A stretch of DNA of 64,000 bases from Saccharothrix sp. ALI-22-I (GTDB taxonomy: Bacteria; Actinomycetota; Actinomycetes; Mycobacteriales; Pseudonocardiaceae): NCBI RefSeq assembly GCF_001984175.1, contig NZ_MTQP01000051.1, forward strand, positions 1 through 64,000, read 5' to 3'. Positions 6,843-15,600 of the stretch are shown piece after piece. Under the pieces are notes generated by a model, which was given only the letters and a program-made list of their open reading frames with translations, made no database searches and was not told the origin of the DNA. The translations under genes were made by a program, and so were the position numbers. The first letter of the stretch is position 1. Every line of letters begins with the position of its first letter.

Positions 6843-8887
6843 TGGACGAGTTCCGCCGTGGGCGAGGCGTTCTCGCGCCGCGCCACCCAGTCCACGACCG
6901 TCTCGACCGCCCGCTCCACCGGCACGCCGTTGATCTGGGTGCCGTCGCGGAACCGGAACGACACCGCACCCTGCTCCACGTCCTTGCCGCCAGCGAGCAG
7001 CATGAACGGCACCTTCTGCGTGGTGTGGTTGCGGATCTTCTTCTGCATCCGGTCGTCGGAGGCGTCCACCTCGACCCGGATGCCCTTCGCCTTGAGCTGC
7101 TTGGCGACCGCCATCAGGTGGTCGACGTGCTCGTCCGCGATCGGGATGCCCACCACCTGCACCGGCGCCAGCCACGCCGGGAACGCGCCCGCGTAGTGCT
7201 CGGTCAGCACGCCGAAGAACCGCTCGACCGAGCCGAACAACGCGCGGTGGATCATGACCGGGCGCTGCCGGGTGCCGTCCGAACCGGTGTACTCCAGCTC
7301 GAACAGCTCGGGCAGGTTGAAGTCCAACTGGATGGTCGACATCTGCCACGTGCGGCCGAGCGCGTCCTTGGCCTGCACGGAGATCTTCGGCCCGTAGAAC
7401 GCCGCGCCGCCCGGGTCCGGCACCAGTTCGAGGCCGGAGTCCTCGGCCGCCTCGCGCAGGGCCTCGGTGGCCTTCTCCCACACCTCGTCGGAGCCGACGT
7501 ACTTCTCGTCGTTGCGGGTGGACAGCTCCAGGTAGAAGTCGTCCAGGCCGTAGTCGCGCAGCAGCCCGAGCACGAAGGACAGCAGCGACTTCAGCTCCTC
7601 CTGCACCTGGTCGGGCGTGCAGAAGATGTGCGCGTCGTCCTGCGTCATGCCGCGCACGCGGGTCAGGCCGTGGATCACGCCGGACTTCTCGTACCGGTAC
7701 ACGCCGCCGAACTCGAACATGCGCAGCGGCAGCTCGCGGTAGGACCGCCCGCGCGACCGGAAGATCAGGTCGTGGAACGGGCAGTTCATCGGCTTGAGGT
7801 AGTAGTCCTGGCCGGGCCTGCGGACCGTGCCGTCCTCGTTGTACTCGGCGTCGAGGTGCATCGCCGGGTACATGCCGTCCTTGTACCAGTCGAGGTGACC
7901 GGACGTCTCGAACAGGTTGCCCTTGGTGATGTGCGGCGAGTAGACGAACTCGTAGCCCTCTTCGGTGTGCCGGGCGCGCGAGTAGTCCTCCATGGCCTTG
8001 CGGATGATCCCGCCGCGCGGGTGGAACACCGCCAGACCGGAGCCGATCTCGTCCGGGAAGCTGAACAGGTCCAGCTCCACGCCGAGCTTGCGGTGGTCGC
8101 GCCGCTCGGCCTCGGCCAACAGCTCCAGGTGCGCGTCCAGCGCCTCCTGCGACTCCCACGCCGTGCCGTAGATGCGCTGCAACTGCGGGTTCTTCTCGTT
8201 CCCGCGCCAGTACGCGGCGGCGACGCGGGTCAGCTTGAACGCCGGGATGTGCTTGGTCGTCGGCACGTGCGGGCCGCGGCACAAGTCGCCCCAGACGCGG
8301 TCGCCGGAACGCGGGTCGAGGTTGTCGTAGATCGTCAGCTCGCCGCCGCCGACCTCCATCACCTCGGCCGTGTCGACATCGCTCTTGATGTCCACGAGTT
8401 CGAGCTTGAACGGCTCCGCGGCCAACTCGACCTTGGCGGCGTCGACCGACTCGACCACGCGGCGGTTGAACCGCTGCGCACCCTTGATGATCGACTTCAT
8501 GCGCTTCTCCAGCGCCGCGAGGTCGTCGAGCGTGAACGGCTTGTCGACCTGGAAGTCGTAGTAGAAACCGTCCTTGACCGGCGGGCCGATGCCCAGCTTG
8601 GCCTCGGGGAACTGCTGCTGCACGGCCTGCGCCAGCACGTGGGCCGTCGAGTGCCGGATCACGCTGCGGCCGTCGTCGGTGTCGGCGGCGACCGCCTCCA
8701 CCTCCACCTCGACCTGCGGCGTCCAGGAGAGGTCGCGGAGATGGCCCTCGGGGTCCCGCACGACCACGACGGCGTCCGGTCCCTTGCCCGGGAGCCCCGC
8801 TTCACGCACCGCCGTCCCCGCGGTAGTCCCCGCCGGCACCACCACGCGCGGTGGGGCGAGAGCGGCTGCGGGACGTGGCTGGGACAC
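6839..8887 (-). CDS. thrS: Threonyl-tRNA synthetase
   Basis: A 682-residue class II synthetase of normal length that charges tRNA-Thr in the cytoplasm. A TGS domain at the N-terminus is followed by the editing domain ([11 protein letters not shown], with a downstream cysteine/histidine pair) and the catalytic core. Core motifs include [31 protein letters not shown] and [15 protein letters not shown]. The anticodon-binding domain is at the C-terminus. The start is GTG 8887 with AGGAG five nt upstream. The leader is short, and no T-box structure was recognised. It is coupled to the HIT gene downstream. Confidence 0.97.
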   Translation of the reverse strand: MSQPRPAAALAPPRVVVPAGTTAGTAVREAGLPGKGPDAVVVVRDPEGHLRDLSWTPQVEVEVEAVAADTDDGRSVIRHSTAHVLAQAVQQQFPEAKLGIGPPVKDGFYYDFQVDKPFTLDDLAALEKRMKSIIKGAQRFNRRVVESVDAAKVELAAEPFKLELVDIKSDVDTAEVMEVGGGELTIYDNLDPRSGDRVWGDLCRGPHVPTTKHIPAFKLTRVAAAYWRGNEKNPQLQRIYGTAWESQEALDAHLELLAEAERRDHRKLGVELDLFSFPDEIGSGLAVFHPRGGIIRKAMEDYSRARHTEEGYEFVYSPHITKGNLFETSGHLDWYKDGMYPAMHLDAEYNEDGTVRRPGQDYYLKPMNCPFHDLIFRSRGRSYRELPLRMFEFGGVYRYEKSGVIHGLTRVRGMTQDDAHIFCTPDQVQEELKSLLSFVLGLLRDYGLDDFYLELSTRNDEKYVGSDEVWEKATEALREAAEDSGLELVPDPGGAAFYGPKISVQAKDALGRTWQMSTIQLDFNLPELFELEYTGSDGTRQRPVMIHRALFGSVERFFGVLTEHYAGAFPAWLAPVQVVGIPIADEHVDHLMAVAKQLKAKGIRVEVDASDDRMQKKIRNHTTQKVPFMLLAGGKDVEQGAVSFRFRDGTQINGVPVERAVETVVDWVARRENASPTAELVQ

Positions 8888-9013
8888 GGTGACTCCTCGG
8901 TGTGTGGTTCGGTGCCTTCGCCGTCGATGTTATCGGTGCTCACCGACTGCTTTTCCGGCGCACCCGGCCGCGCGGGCGGGGTAACGGGCCGCCGGCCACC
9001 CCCGACTGTCACG
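8888..9013. promoter_or_regulatory. Divergent promoter region, thrS and the CHAT-STAND gene
   Basis: 126 bp between two outward-facing genes. On the minus strand a GATAACAT element near 8925 could be the -10 box of thrS. No clear promoter is seen for the plus-strand gene. Confidence 0.35.
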
Positions 9014-12000
9014 ATGAGTAGTCACACGGATGGAGTGGTCCGCTTGTTACGTCTTGAGGTGCTGGGCTACGCGGGTCCGACCACCTGGCGGTGGCGGCTG
9101 ACCGACGCGGGCGCGTTCGTCGCCGATCACCCGGTCGAGTTGGACCCGGCGGAGTGGCAGTTCGAGGCGTTCACCGACCTGCACCGGTACCTGAGGTGGC
9201 ACGCGGCCCCGGACCGGCGCCTGGCGCACGAGGCGGAGCTGGTCTCCCAGGTCGGCGACTGGATCACCGCACGGGTGCTCGGCCCGGTCGCGCCGGCGCT
9301 CGCTGCGGCCCGTCGCCCGGTCCGGGTAGAGGTGCCCGCTCCCGCGAGCGCGCTGGCCTACCGGCCGTGGGAGCTGGCCCGGGTGGACGGACGGCCCCTG
9401 TCCGGGCACCGGGTCGGGTTCGTGATCGACCACCTGCCGCGCCGTCCGGTGGTCAAGGCGGAGATCGGGCAGCGGCTGCGGATGCTGGCGGTGTTCAGCC
9501 TGCCGGAGGACGCGAGTGCGCTGAACCTGCGCAAGGAGCGCTACGCACTGGCACGGCTGGTGAACGAGATCGCGGCGGTCAACCACAAGGCCGTCGAGCT
9601 GCGCGTGCTCCAGTACGGCGCGACGCGCGAACGTTTGCAGGACGCCTTGCTGGAGCGGGAGGGCTGGGACGTGGTGCACCTGTCCGGCCACGGCCTGCCG
9701 GCGGGCGTGGTGCTGGAGGACGACGCGGGCCGCCACGACCTGATCTCCAGCACGGACCTGGTCGACCTGCTCGACCTGGCCTCGGACCAGATCAAACTGG
9801 TCACGCTGTCCGCCTGCGAGTCCGCCGCCGTGACCGCCGCCGAACACCTGCACCTGCTGGGCCTCGCGCCCCCGGTCCGGGCGGCGGTGAACGACGTCGG
9901 CTCGCTGCCCGCCGTGGCGACCGAGCTGGTGCGACGCCTGGACTGCGCCGTGCTGGCGATGCGCTACCCGGTGGTGGACGACTTCGCCATCGCCCTGTCT
10001 CGGTCGTTCTACGACCTCGTGCTGGGCAAGGGCCAGCCGGTGTCTCGCGCGTTGGCGCTCTCCCTGCCCCGCGTCGCCGCCGATCCGCCGACGCCCGGTG
10101 CGCCGGCCCTGTCCGCCGCGACGCCGACCTTGTTCGGTGCGCGCGCCGAGGACCTGCGCCTGGTGCCACCCGCCGGTCAGCCGCTGGTGTTCCAGGCGGA
10201 ACGGCAGAAGCTGGCGGAGTTCCCGGCGCAACCGGACCGGTTCGTCGGCCGGGTCGGCCCGATGACCCGCGCGACGACGGCCCTGGCGCCCCGCAGCGGC
10301 CGGGCCGGTGTGCTGTTCCACGGCATGGCGGGCGCGGGCAAGACCGCTTGCGCGCTGGAGCTGGCCTACACCCATGAGGAGTCGTTCCCTCAGATGGCGT
10401 GGCACGCGGCGCCGCCCGAGGGACACGACATCGGCTCGGCGTTGACCGATTTCGCGTTGGCGTTGGAGCGGCAGCTGTCCGGCCTCAAGCTGGCACACCT
10501 GGTCGGCAACACCGACGCGTTGCGGGCGGCGCTGCCGGGTCTGACCGAGGCGCTGGAACAGAACCGCGTGCTGGTGGTGCTGGACAACGTCGAGTCCCTG
10601 CTCACCGAGCGTGGGACGTGGCGCGACGAGCGCTGGGGCCTGCTGATCGATGCCATGATCGCTCACCGGGGACTGTCCCGGCTGGTCCTCACGTCCCGCC
10701 GTCGGCCCTCCGGTTTGGCGGATTCGGTGGTGGTCGAGCCGGTGCACGCGCTGTCATTGCAGGAGAGCGTGCTACTGGCACGCGAGTGGCCGAACCTGAG
10801 CGCGTTGATCGACGCGGACCACGAGCTGGCCGCACGCGTGCTGGAAGTGGTGCAAGGACACCCCAAGCTGCTCGAACTCGCCGAGGGCAGGGCGGCCGAC
10901 CGGGAGTCGTTGGCGACCCGGCTGGACGAGGCCGACGCGACCTGGCGGGCCCAGGGCACCCGTCTCGAACCGTTCCTGCGCGGCGACGACCCCACCGCGA
11001 GCGACACCGCGTACTTGGCCGTGCTGGACTCCTGGACCCGCGCCGCCGTCGCCGCCCTGCCACCGGAGTCGGCGCTGCTGTTCCGGTTCCTGTGCTGCTT
11101 GGAGGACGTCGACCGGGTCAAGCCGGTCGTCAGCTCGACGTGGCCACACGTGTGGAGTCGAAGCAGTTCCGAGCAGCCACCGGACATCGACACCGCAATG
11201 CGCCCTCTCGTCCGGCAAGCCCTTGTCGCACTGGACGACGAGGTTCGCTACCGAATCCACCCCGGCGTGGCCGAAGCCGGCCGCACCTCCTCCAGCCCGG
11301 AGTTCCGCGAGGCGGTCGACAACACCCTCGGCGATCTCTGGCTGAACACGCTGCGCTCGTCAGTGGAACAGGAGAACGACCAACTCGGCGGGCTGGTCCG
11401 CCATGCCGCGCGCTCCGCCGGTCCTTACCTGCTGCGCACGCAGCGCTGGAGCGAACTCAGTCGTGCGACCCAGCAAGCGTTGGAGCGAGACAGTTCGAGA
11501 GCCGCGGCTGTCGCCCTGTTGCCTGCCCTGTCCATGGCGGAGGAGGCCACTCGTGGCACCGAATTCGAACTGGACATCCGTTTCCCACTGGCTGTCGTCC
11601 TGATGAGCATCGACCCTGATCGAGCGGAAGGCCTGTGCCGGGAACTGCTGGAGATCTCGGTGGCACGCGAGAACTTCGCCCTGGCGCTGTCGATCGCGGG
11701 CACGTTGATCGATCTCTACCAGAACAAAGGGGAATTCGACCGCGTCCTGGCTCTCGTCGGGGTCGCCACCGGCTACGTGACACGTGCAGGTCTCGGACCA
11801 TGGACCCAGCTGACCCTCGACACCGAACGGCTGAAAGCCATGCACCTGCTCGGCCGCAGCTCACACGTCCTGGATCTGGTCGAGAAGAACATCGCGACCA
11901 TGGCCACGCTGGTCGAGCAACCTCCGGGGCCGGGCGAGAGCGTACGTCCGTGGAGTGTCAGGGAACGAACCGCGCTACTCGGTGCGATCGTGGCCAACAG

Positions 12001-12973
12001 CCTCGGGCAGTGGCAGCGGGCGCTGGACCTCAACGCCGTGGTCCGAGAATCCGAGCGCCGACGAGGCGCGAGCGCGGGCGAGATGGCGATGACCCGCTTC
12101 AACGACTACAGCGGGCTGCTCGGGTTGGGACGTGTCACCGAGGCGGTGGAGCTGCTGCGCGAGTGCCTGGTCGTCTTCCAGAGCGAGAACCGGGTGGCCG
12201 AGGTCGGCAAGACCTTTGGCGCGCTCGCCGACGCGGAGAGCATGCTCCACCACATCGACCGCGCCGTCGAACTGGGGAAGGAGGCACTGCGGATCAACTA
12301 CGCGTACGGCGATCCCCTCACAATCCAAACGGGCCATACCAACCTCGGCAGGTACTTCAACCTCTCCTGGACCACCGACCTGGCCTGGGCGCACTGCGCC
12401 GCAGCAAGCGTGATCGCCCACCAGATCGGCAGCCGCGACTTGGAGAAACTGGCCCACCCCCTCTCCGTCATACTGGCCGAGCACGGCGAACAGACGGGTG
12501 AGTTCGACCGGATCTGCGCGCTCGTGGACGAGGTGGAGGGCGTGCACCTGGCCGACCTGGTCGACCGGCTACCGCGTCGCGCCCCAGACGGTCAACAGGC
12601 GTTGGACGAGGTCGTCCGGCTCGCGGAACGCAATGTGGCCGAGCACATCTCCGCGTTCGTGGAGCAATGGATGCCGGTGATCTCGGCCATGCGCGCGTCA
12701 CGTGACGCCGACCCCGACCCTGTCCAGTCCGCCGACCTCGTCTTCGAACAAACCTTGGCCACGAGCCGGGAGGTCCCCGGTTGGCAGGCTTTCGCATCGA
12801 CTCTCCACCGTGTCCGGGACGGTGAGCGCGATGTTCCGGTTGACGACCTCAGCCCAGTCCAAGCAGCGATCGTCCGGTATGCGGTGGACGTGCTCGATGG
12901 GCGGGCCGAGGTCGATCCGGACGCCTGGCTGAAATTTGTGAACTCAGCCGATGATCAGGGCGGGGAGAGCTGA
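9014..12973 (+). CDS. CHAT protease - STAND ATPase - TPR protein
   Basis: A 1319-residue multidomain protein. Residues 1 to about 380 form a caspase-like CHAT domain; the catalytic pair is His near 227 (HLSGHG) and Cys near 269 (LSACES). A STAND NTPase follows, with P-loop GMAGAGKTA at 437-445, Walker B VLVVLDNVESLL from about 519 and RLVLTSRRR. The last 600 residues are helical TPR-like repeats. Proteins of this plan are signal-gated proteases; relatives act in defence and programmed cell death. The start is ATG 9014; Shine-Dalgarno support is poor, and an in-frame GTG at 9035 or TTG at 9044 is possible. It is divergent from thrS, and its last 30 bp overlap the convergent Clp-N gene. The target of the protease is unknown. 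Confidence 0.85.
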   Translation: MSSHTDGVVRLLRLEVLGYAGPTTWRWRLTDAGAFVADHPVELDPAEWQFEAFTDLHRYLRWHAAPDRRLAHEAELVSQVGDWITARVLGPVAPALAAARRPVRVEVPAPASALAYRPWELARVDGRPLSGHRVGFVIDHLPRRPVVKAEIGQRLRMLAVFSLPEDASALNLRKERYALARLVNEIAAVNHKAVELRVLQYGATRERLQDALLEREGWDVVHLSGHGLPAGVVLEDDAGRHDLISSTDLVDLLDLASDQIKLVTLSACESAAVTAAEHLHLLGLAPPVRAAVNDVGSLPAVATELVRRLDCAVLAMRYPVVDDFAIALSRSFYDLVLGKGQPVSRALALSLPRVAADPPTPGAPALSAATPTLFGARAEDLRLVPPAGQPLVFQAERQKLAEFPAQPDRFVGRVGPMTRATTALAPRSGRAGVLFHGMAGAGKTACALELAYTHEESFPQMAWHAAPPEGHDIGSALTDFALALERQLSGLKLAHLVGNTDALRAALPGLTEALEQNRVLVVLDNVESLLTERGTWRDERWGLLIDAMIAHRGLSRLVLTSRRRPSGLADSVVVEPVHALSLQESVLLAREWPNLSALIDADHELAARVLEVVQGHPKLLELAEGRAADRESLATRLDEADATWRAQGTRLEPFLRGDDPTASDTAYLAVLDSWTRAAVAALPPESALLFRFLCCLEDVDRVKPVVSSTWPHVWSRSSSEQPPDIDTAMRPLVRQALVALDDEVRYRIHPGVAEAGRTSSSPEFREAVDNTLGDLWLNTLRSSVEQENDQLGGLVRHAARSAGPYLLRTQRWSELSRATQQALERDSSRAAAVALLPALSMAEEATRGTEFELDIRFPLAVVLMSIDPDRAEGLCRELLEISVARENFALALSIAGTLIDLYQNKGEFDRVLALVGVATGYVTRAGLGPWTQLTLDTERLKAMHLLGRSSHVLDLVEKNIATMATLVEQPPGPGESVRPWSVRERTALLGAIVANSLGQWQRALDLNAVVRESERRRGASAGEMAMTRFNDYSGLLGLGRVTEAVELLRECLVVFQSENRVAEVGKTFGALADAESMLHHIDRAVELGKEALRINYAYGDPLTIQTGHTNLGRYFNLSWTTDLAWAHCAAASVIAHQIGSRDLEKLAHPLSVILAEHGEQTGEFDRICALVDEVEGVHLADLVDRLPRRAPDGQQALDEVVRLAERNVAEHISAFVEQWMPVISAMRASRDADPDPVQSADLVFEQTLATSREVPGWQAFASTLHRVRDGERDVPVDDLSPVQAAIVRYAVDVLDGRAEVDPDAWLKFVNSADDQGGES

Positions 12974-13645
12974 GGCGGACACGACCTCACGGCCCGTCGT
13001 GCGCTGGTAGCGGCGGACGAGGTCGCGGTGGCGGGCTCGGTGGCCGAGGTGGCGTTCGGCGGTCAGGAGTGGGTTGCGGCGGGGTGGCGGGAAGGTCGCG
13101 GCGAGGTCGGCCAGGAGTGCCTTGCGGTCGATGTTCGCGGTCTTGAGCACCCATGCGACGCCTGGGTCGAGGGCGGTGAGGGCCAAAGCCAGGTGTTCGG
13201 GGCGGTGGTTGCGTTCGCGGCGGGCCAGGGCGAGACGGAGGGACGCCTCGTACGACGCCTGGGCGTCCAGGCCGAGGGGTGGGCGCAGGCTTGCGCAGTG
13301 CTTCCGTGCCTTTGCCGCGCCTAGCGGTAGGAGCGGTTCTCGGCCGGCGGGGTGATCGAGGGCGGGCGTGCCGCCTAGCAGTCGGTCGAGGTCGACGCCC
13401 AGGGGTGCGAGGACGGTCCGATCTGCTGCGCCGCCCGCGCCCAGTGGTGCGGCGAGGTGGGCGGCGTCCTGGATCGCGGACGTGGTGGCGCCGTGGTGGT
13501 GCAGGACGGCGTTGAGCGGGGCAGGACCGTCGGACAGGGCGGCGAGGAGGTGTTCGCTGCCGGTGCGGGGGTGGCCGAGGTCTAGTGCGAGTTTGAGGGC
13601 GCGGCCGATGGTGCGGTTCAGGTCGGGGTGGTCGCCTTGGAACAC
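12944..13645 (-). CDS. Clp N-terminal (ClpR) repeat protein without an ATPase domain
   Basis: A 233-residue protein with two Clp-N style segments: near residues 10-80 (ALDLGHPRTGSEHLLAALSD) and near 140-200 (ALARRERNHRPEHLALALTA). Clp-N domains are substrate- or adaptor-binding modules of ClpA/ClpC; stand-alone versions occur in actinobacteria next to small HTH proteins. The GTG start at 13645 lies just after the HTH gene stop, with AGAGGA upstream, so the two form an operon. The 3' end overlaps the convergent CHAT gene by 30 bp. It may be an adaptor or decoy for Clp proteolysis; this is inference. Confidence 0.75.
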   Translation of the reverse strand: MFQGDHPDLNRTIGRALKLALDLGHPRTGSEHLLAALSDGPAPLNAVLHHHGATTSAIQDAAHLAAPLGAGGAADRTVLAPLGVDLDRLLGGTPALDHPAGREPLLPLGAAKARKHCASLRPPLGLDAQASYEASLRLALARRERNHRPEHLALALTALDPGVAWVLKTANIDRKALLADLAATFPPPRRNPLLTAERHLGHRARHRDLVRRYQRTTGREVVSASALPALIIG

Positions 13646-13650
13646 CGGGG

Positions 13651-13863
13651 TCAGTCCTCTCGGCCGTACTTGCGGTGGACGGTCTGCTTGGTGACGCCCA
13701 GGCGGGTGGCGATATCGCGCCACGACCAGCCGGCTCGGCGTGCGGTGGCGACGTGTTGGGCTTCCAACTGCTCCACCAGGCGGCGCAGGCGGGCCACGGC
13801 GCGCAGGCCGGCGTCCGGGTCCGCACCGTGCGCGGCCTGGTCTAGATCGGCGATCGTGGACAT
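13651..13863 (-). CDS. Small helix-turn-helix regulator (70 aa)
   Basis: A 70-residue protein. An N-terminal helix is followed by a clear HTH (RAGWSWRDIATRLGVTKQTV, then HRKYGRED). It resembles sigma-region-4 or resolvase-type HTH units that accompany Clp-N proteins in actinomycetes. It starts at ATG 13863, only 6 nt after a -10-like box, so the mRNA may be leaderless. Its promoter carries two near-identical palindromes, which suggests autoregulation. It is the first gene of a two-gene unit with the Clp-N protein. Confidence 0.8.
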   Translation of the reverse strand: MSTIADLDQAAHGADPDAGLRAVARLRRLVEQLEAQHVATARRAGWSWRDIATRLGVTKQTVHRKYGRED

Positions 13864-13911
13864 GTCGTCAACATATGCTGACGATCACGAGGTCGTCAAC
13901 ACATGCTGACG
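13864..13911 (-). promoter_or_regulatory. Duplicated operator and leaderless promoter of the HTH/Clp-N operon
   Basis: Two 20-bp direct repeats (13864-13883 and 13892-13911) differ at one base and lie 28 bp apart. Each contains the palindrome CGTCA-N8-TGACG around a CATATG or CATGTG core. Read on the minus strand, TTGACG (13899-13894) and TATGTT (13875-13870) are separated by 18 bp and fit -35 and -10 boxes. The predicted transcript start falls on the A of the ATG at 13863. The boxes overlap the palindromes, so binding of the HTH protein would block its own promoter; the regulator assignment is inferred from position. Confidence 0.65.
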
Positions 13912-14010
13912 GTAGGGGTTTCACAGCTGACCGACAGCCGACCATCAGGGTCCACTCAGGTCGGTCGCGCATGATGACGTTCAACAGCACGGGAGAGCAG
14001 GAGTTCCGCC

Positions 14011-14559
14011 ATGTCAGACCCGCAGAAGCCACCGCAGGAAAACCCCGACTCACCAGCGGGCCAGACTCCCACCACACCTCCGGCCGCCGACCCACCCGCC
14101 ATCCAACAGCCCACCGCGAGCACCACCACGCCGATGGCCACCCCGGTCCCCGGCGACGAGCAGTCGGCCGCCGCGCAACCGGCCGCAGCAGACCCGACGC
14201 CTGAACAGGCCGCTTCCCAGCCGGGCGCGGGTCCCGCCGACGACGAACCGGCTGCCGCCGCGCAATCGGCGCCGGACCCCGCCTACGCACCACCTCGTGC
14301 GGGCAAGGGCGCTGTCGTCGTCCGGGTCGTCAAGCACCGGGCCACCCAACTGGTCGCCGTCGGTCTGCTCGGCCTGGTCATCGGCGGCGGGATCGTGGCG
14401 ATCGCCGATCGTGGCGACCGCCGCTCCGGCATCGGGCTCGACCGGTCCGGCCACTCGCGGTTCGACGAGCGCAAGTCCGACCGCTTCCCGGGACGCGACT
14501 TCGAGCGCGGGTCCGAGCGCGGGTCCGACCGCTTCCCGGGACGCGACTTCGAGCGCTGA
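14011..14559 (+). CDS. Proline/alanine-rich single-pass membrane protein with a repeated charged tail
   Basis: A 182-residue protein of unknown function. Residues 1-100 are Pro/Ala/Gln/Thr-rich and probably disordered. A single membrane helix (LVAVGLLGLVIGGGIVAIA) lies near 112-131. The C-terminal tail is Arg/Asp/Ser-rich and contains SDRFPGRDFER twice, encoded by identical 34-bp stretches at 14475-14508 and 14523-14556. The start is ATG with AGGAG upstream. By topology the disordered arm would be cytoplasmic and the charged tail outside. It stands alone between unrelated genes. Confidence 0.7.
   Translation: MSDPQKPPQENPDSPAGQTPTTPPAADPPAIQQPTASTTTPMATPVPGDEQSAAAQPAAADPTPEQAASQPGAGPADDEPAAAAQSAPDPAYAPPRAGKGAVVVRVVKHRATQLVAVGLLGLVIGGGIVAIADRGDRRSGIGLDRSGHSRFDERKSDRFPGRDFERGSERGSDRFPGRDFER
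14475..14556 (+). repeat. 34-bp direct repeat inside a coding region
   Basis: Two perfect 34-bp copies (14475-14508, 14523-14556) separated by 14 bp. They encode the duplicated tail motif SDRFPGRDFER, which suggests recent tandem duplication or slippage. Confidence 0.85.
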
Positions 14560-14694
14560 GGTCGAACGCCGGGCGTCGAACGGCCGCGCCCGCAGGCGTT
14601 TGCGCGGTGTCCAGAGGAGATCGACTGCGACCTGATCACGCAGGTGGAACCGGTGCGGTGATCGACCGGCTGGGCAGGGTGGGTGACGCCCGGG

Positions 14695-15522
14695 TCAAGC
14701 GGGCGCGTTGGCGCGGACGAACTCCTCGAAGTCGACCACCTGACCCCCGGGTCGCCAGAACCGGGCCGGGGGAACCACCACCAGGTGGTCGACACCCAAC
14801 GCGGCGTAGTCCGCCACCACCGACGCGTCCAACCGCTCGGACGGGCTCACCACGATCGTGAGCCCGTCCCCACCGGCCGCCCGCAACGCCGCCACCTGGG
14901 CCGCCGTCCGCTCCCGGTCGAGCATGAACCCGTACCACCCGTCGGCGTGCCGCACCGCACGTCGACGGGCACTCGCGCTGTGCCCGCCCACGAAGACCGG
15001 TATCGGCCGCTGCACCGGCCTGGGGTGGGCGTCGACACCGGAGAACGACACGGTTTCCCCGTGGAACTCCGGCTTTTCGTCGTCCCACAACGCCCGCATG
15101 GCCGCCAGGTACTCGTCGGCCCGCGCACCCCGTCCCGCCATCGGCACCCCGACCGCCCGCAGCTCCGGCTCGACGTACCCGACACCCAGCCCGAACACCA
15201 GCCGCCCGCCGCTGAGGACGTCCAGCGAGGCGAGCTGTTTGGCCAGCACCACGGGGTTGCGCTGGGGCAGGATCACGATCCCGGTCGCCAACCGCACCCG
15301 TCGCGTCACGGCGGCCAGGTAGGTCAACGACACCACCGGGTCGAGGATCGGCAGATCGGGTTCGATCGGCGACGGCGGAACGCGCGGCGAAGGCGCCACC
15401 ACGTGCTCACCCGCCCACACCGTGTCGTAGCCCAGTTCTTCGGCGAGAACGGCGATCCGCGCGGCCGCGTCCGGTTCCGCGCACGGCCCCATGTTGATCC
15501 CGAACAGCCCCAAAGTGATCAC
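14695..15522 (-). CDS. LLM-class F420-dependent oxidoreductase
   Basis: A luciferase-like monooxygenase-fold protein of about 275 residues. It opens with ITLGLFGINMG, then has LGYDTVWAGEHVV, VRLATGIVILPQRNPVVLAK, LVFGLGVGYVEPE and PIPVFVGGHS. This layout is typical of F420-dependent oxidoreductases of actinobacteria. GTG 15522 is preferred because family members begin close to the first beta strand; a TTG at 15558 is an alternative. It is divergent from the LysR regulator at 15601, with a 78-bp gap, so it may be that regulator's target. The substrate is unknown. Confidence 0.85.
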   Translation of the reverse strand: MITLGLFGINMGPCAEPDAAARIAVLAEELGYDTVWAGEHVVAPSPRVPPSPIEPDLPILDPVVSLTYLAAVTRRVRLATGIVILPQRNPVVLAKQLASLDVLSGGRLVFGLGVGYVEPELRAVGVPMAGRGARADEYLAAMRALWDDEKPEFHGETVSFSGVDAHPRPVQRPIPVFVGGHSASARRRAVRHADGWYGFMLDRERTAAQVAALRAAGGDGLTIVVSPSERLDASVVADYAALGVDHLVVVPPARFWRPGGQVVDFEEFVRANAPA

Positions 15523-15600
15523 ACGATCGAACGTAAGCCGCACCGACCAATGCGACAAACGACAGTCTCACACCACACCCATGCGCAATAGTCATGCCTC

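Noticed and set aside
8888..8960. Possible T-box leader of thrS
   Set aside because: The leader is short, and no specifier loop or T-box consensus could be seen.
7025..9013. In-frame extension of the CHAT-STAND gene far upstream
   Set aside because: It is antisense to thrS and has no protein-like content; the real domain begins at 9014 or slightly later.
9047..10747. Long minus-strand open frame opposite the CHAT domain
   Set aside because: Gln/Arg/His-rich shadow with no motif; the plus strand carries the catalytic CHAT residues.
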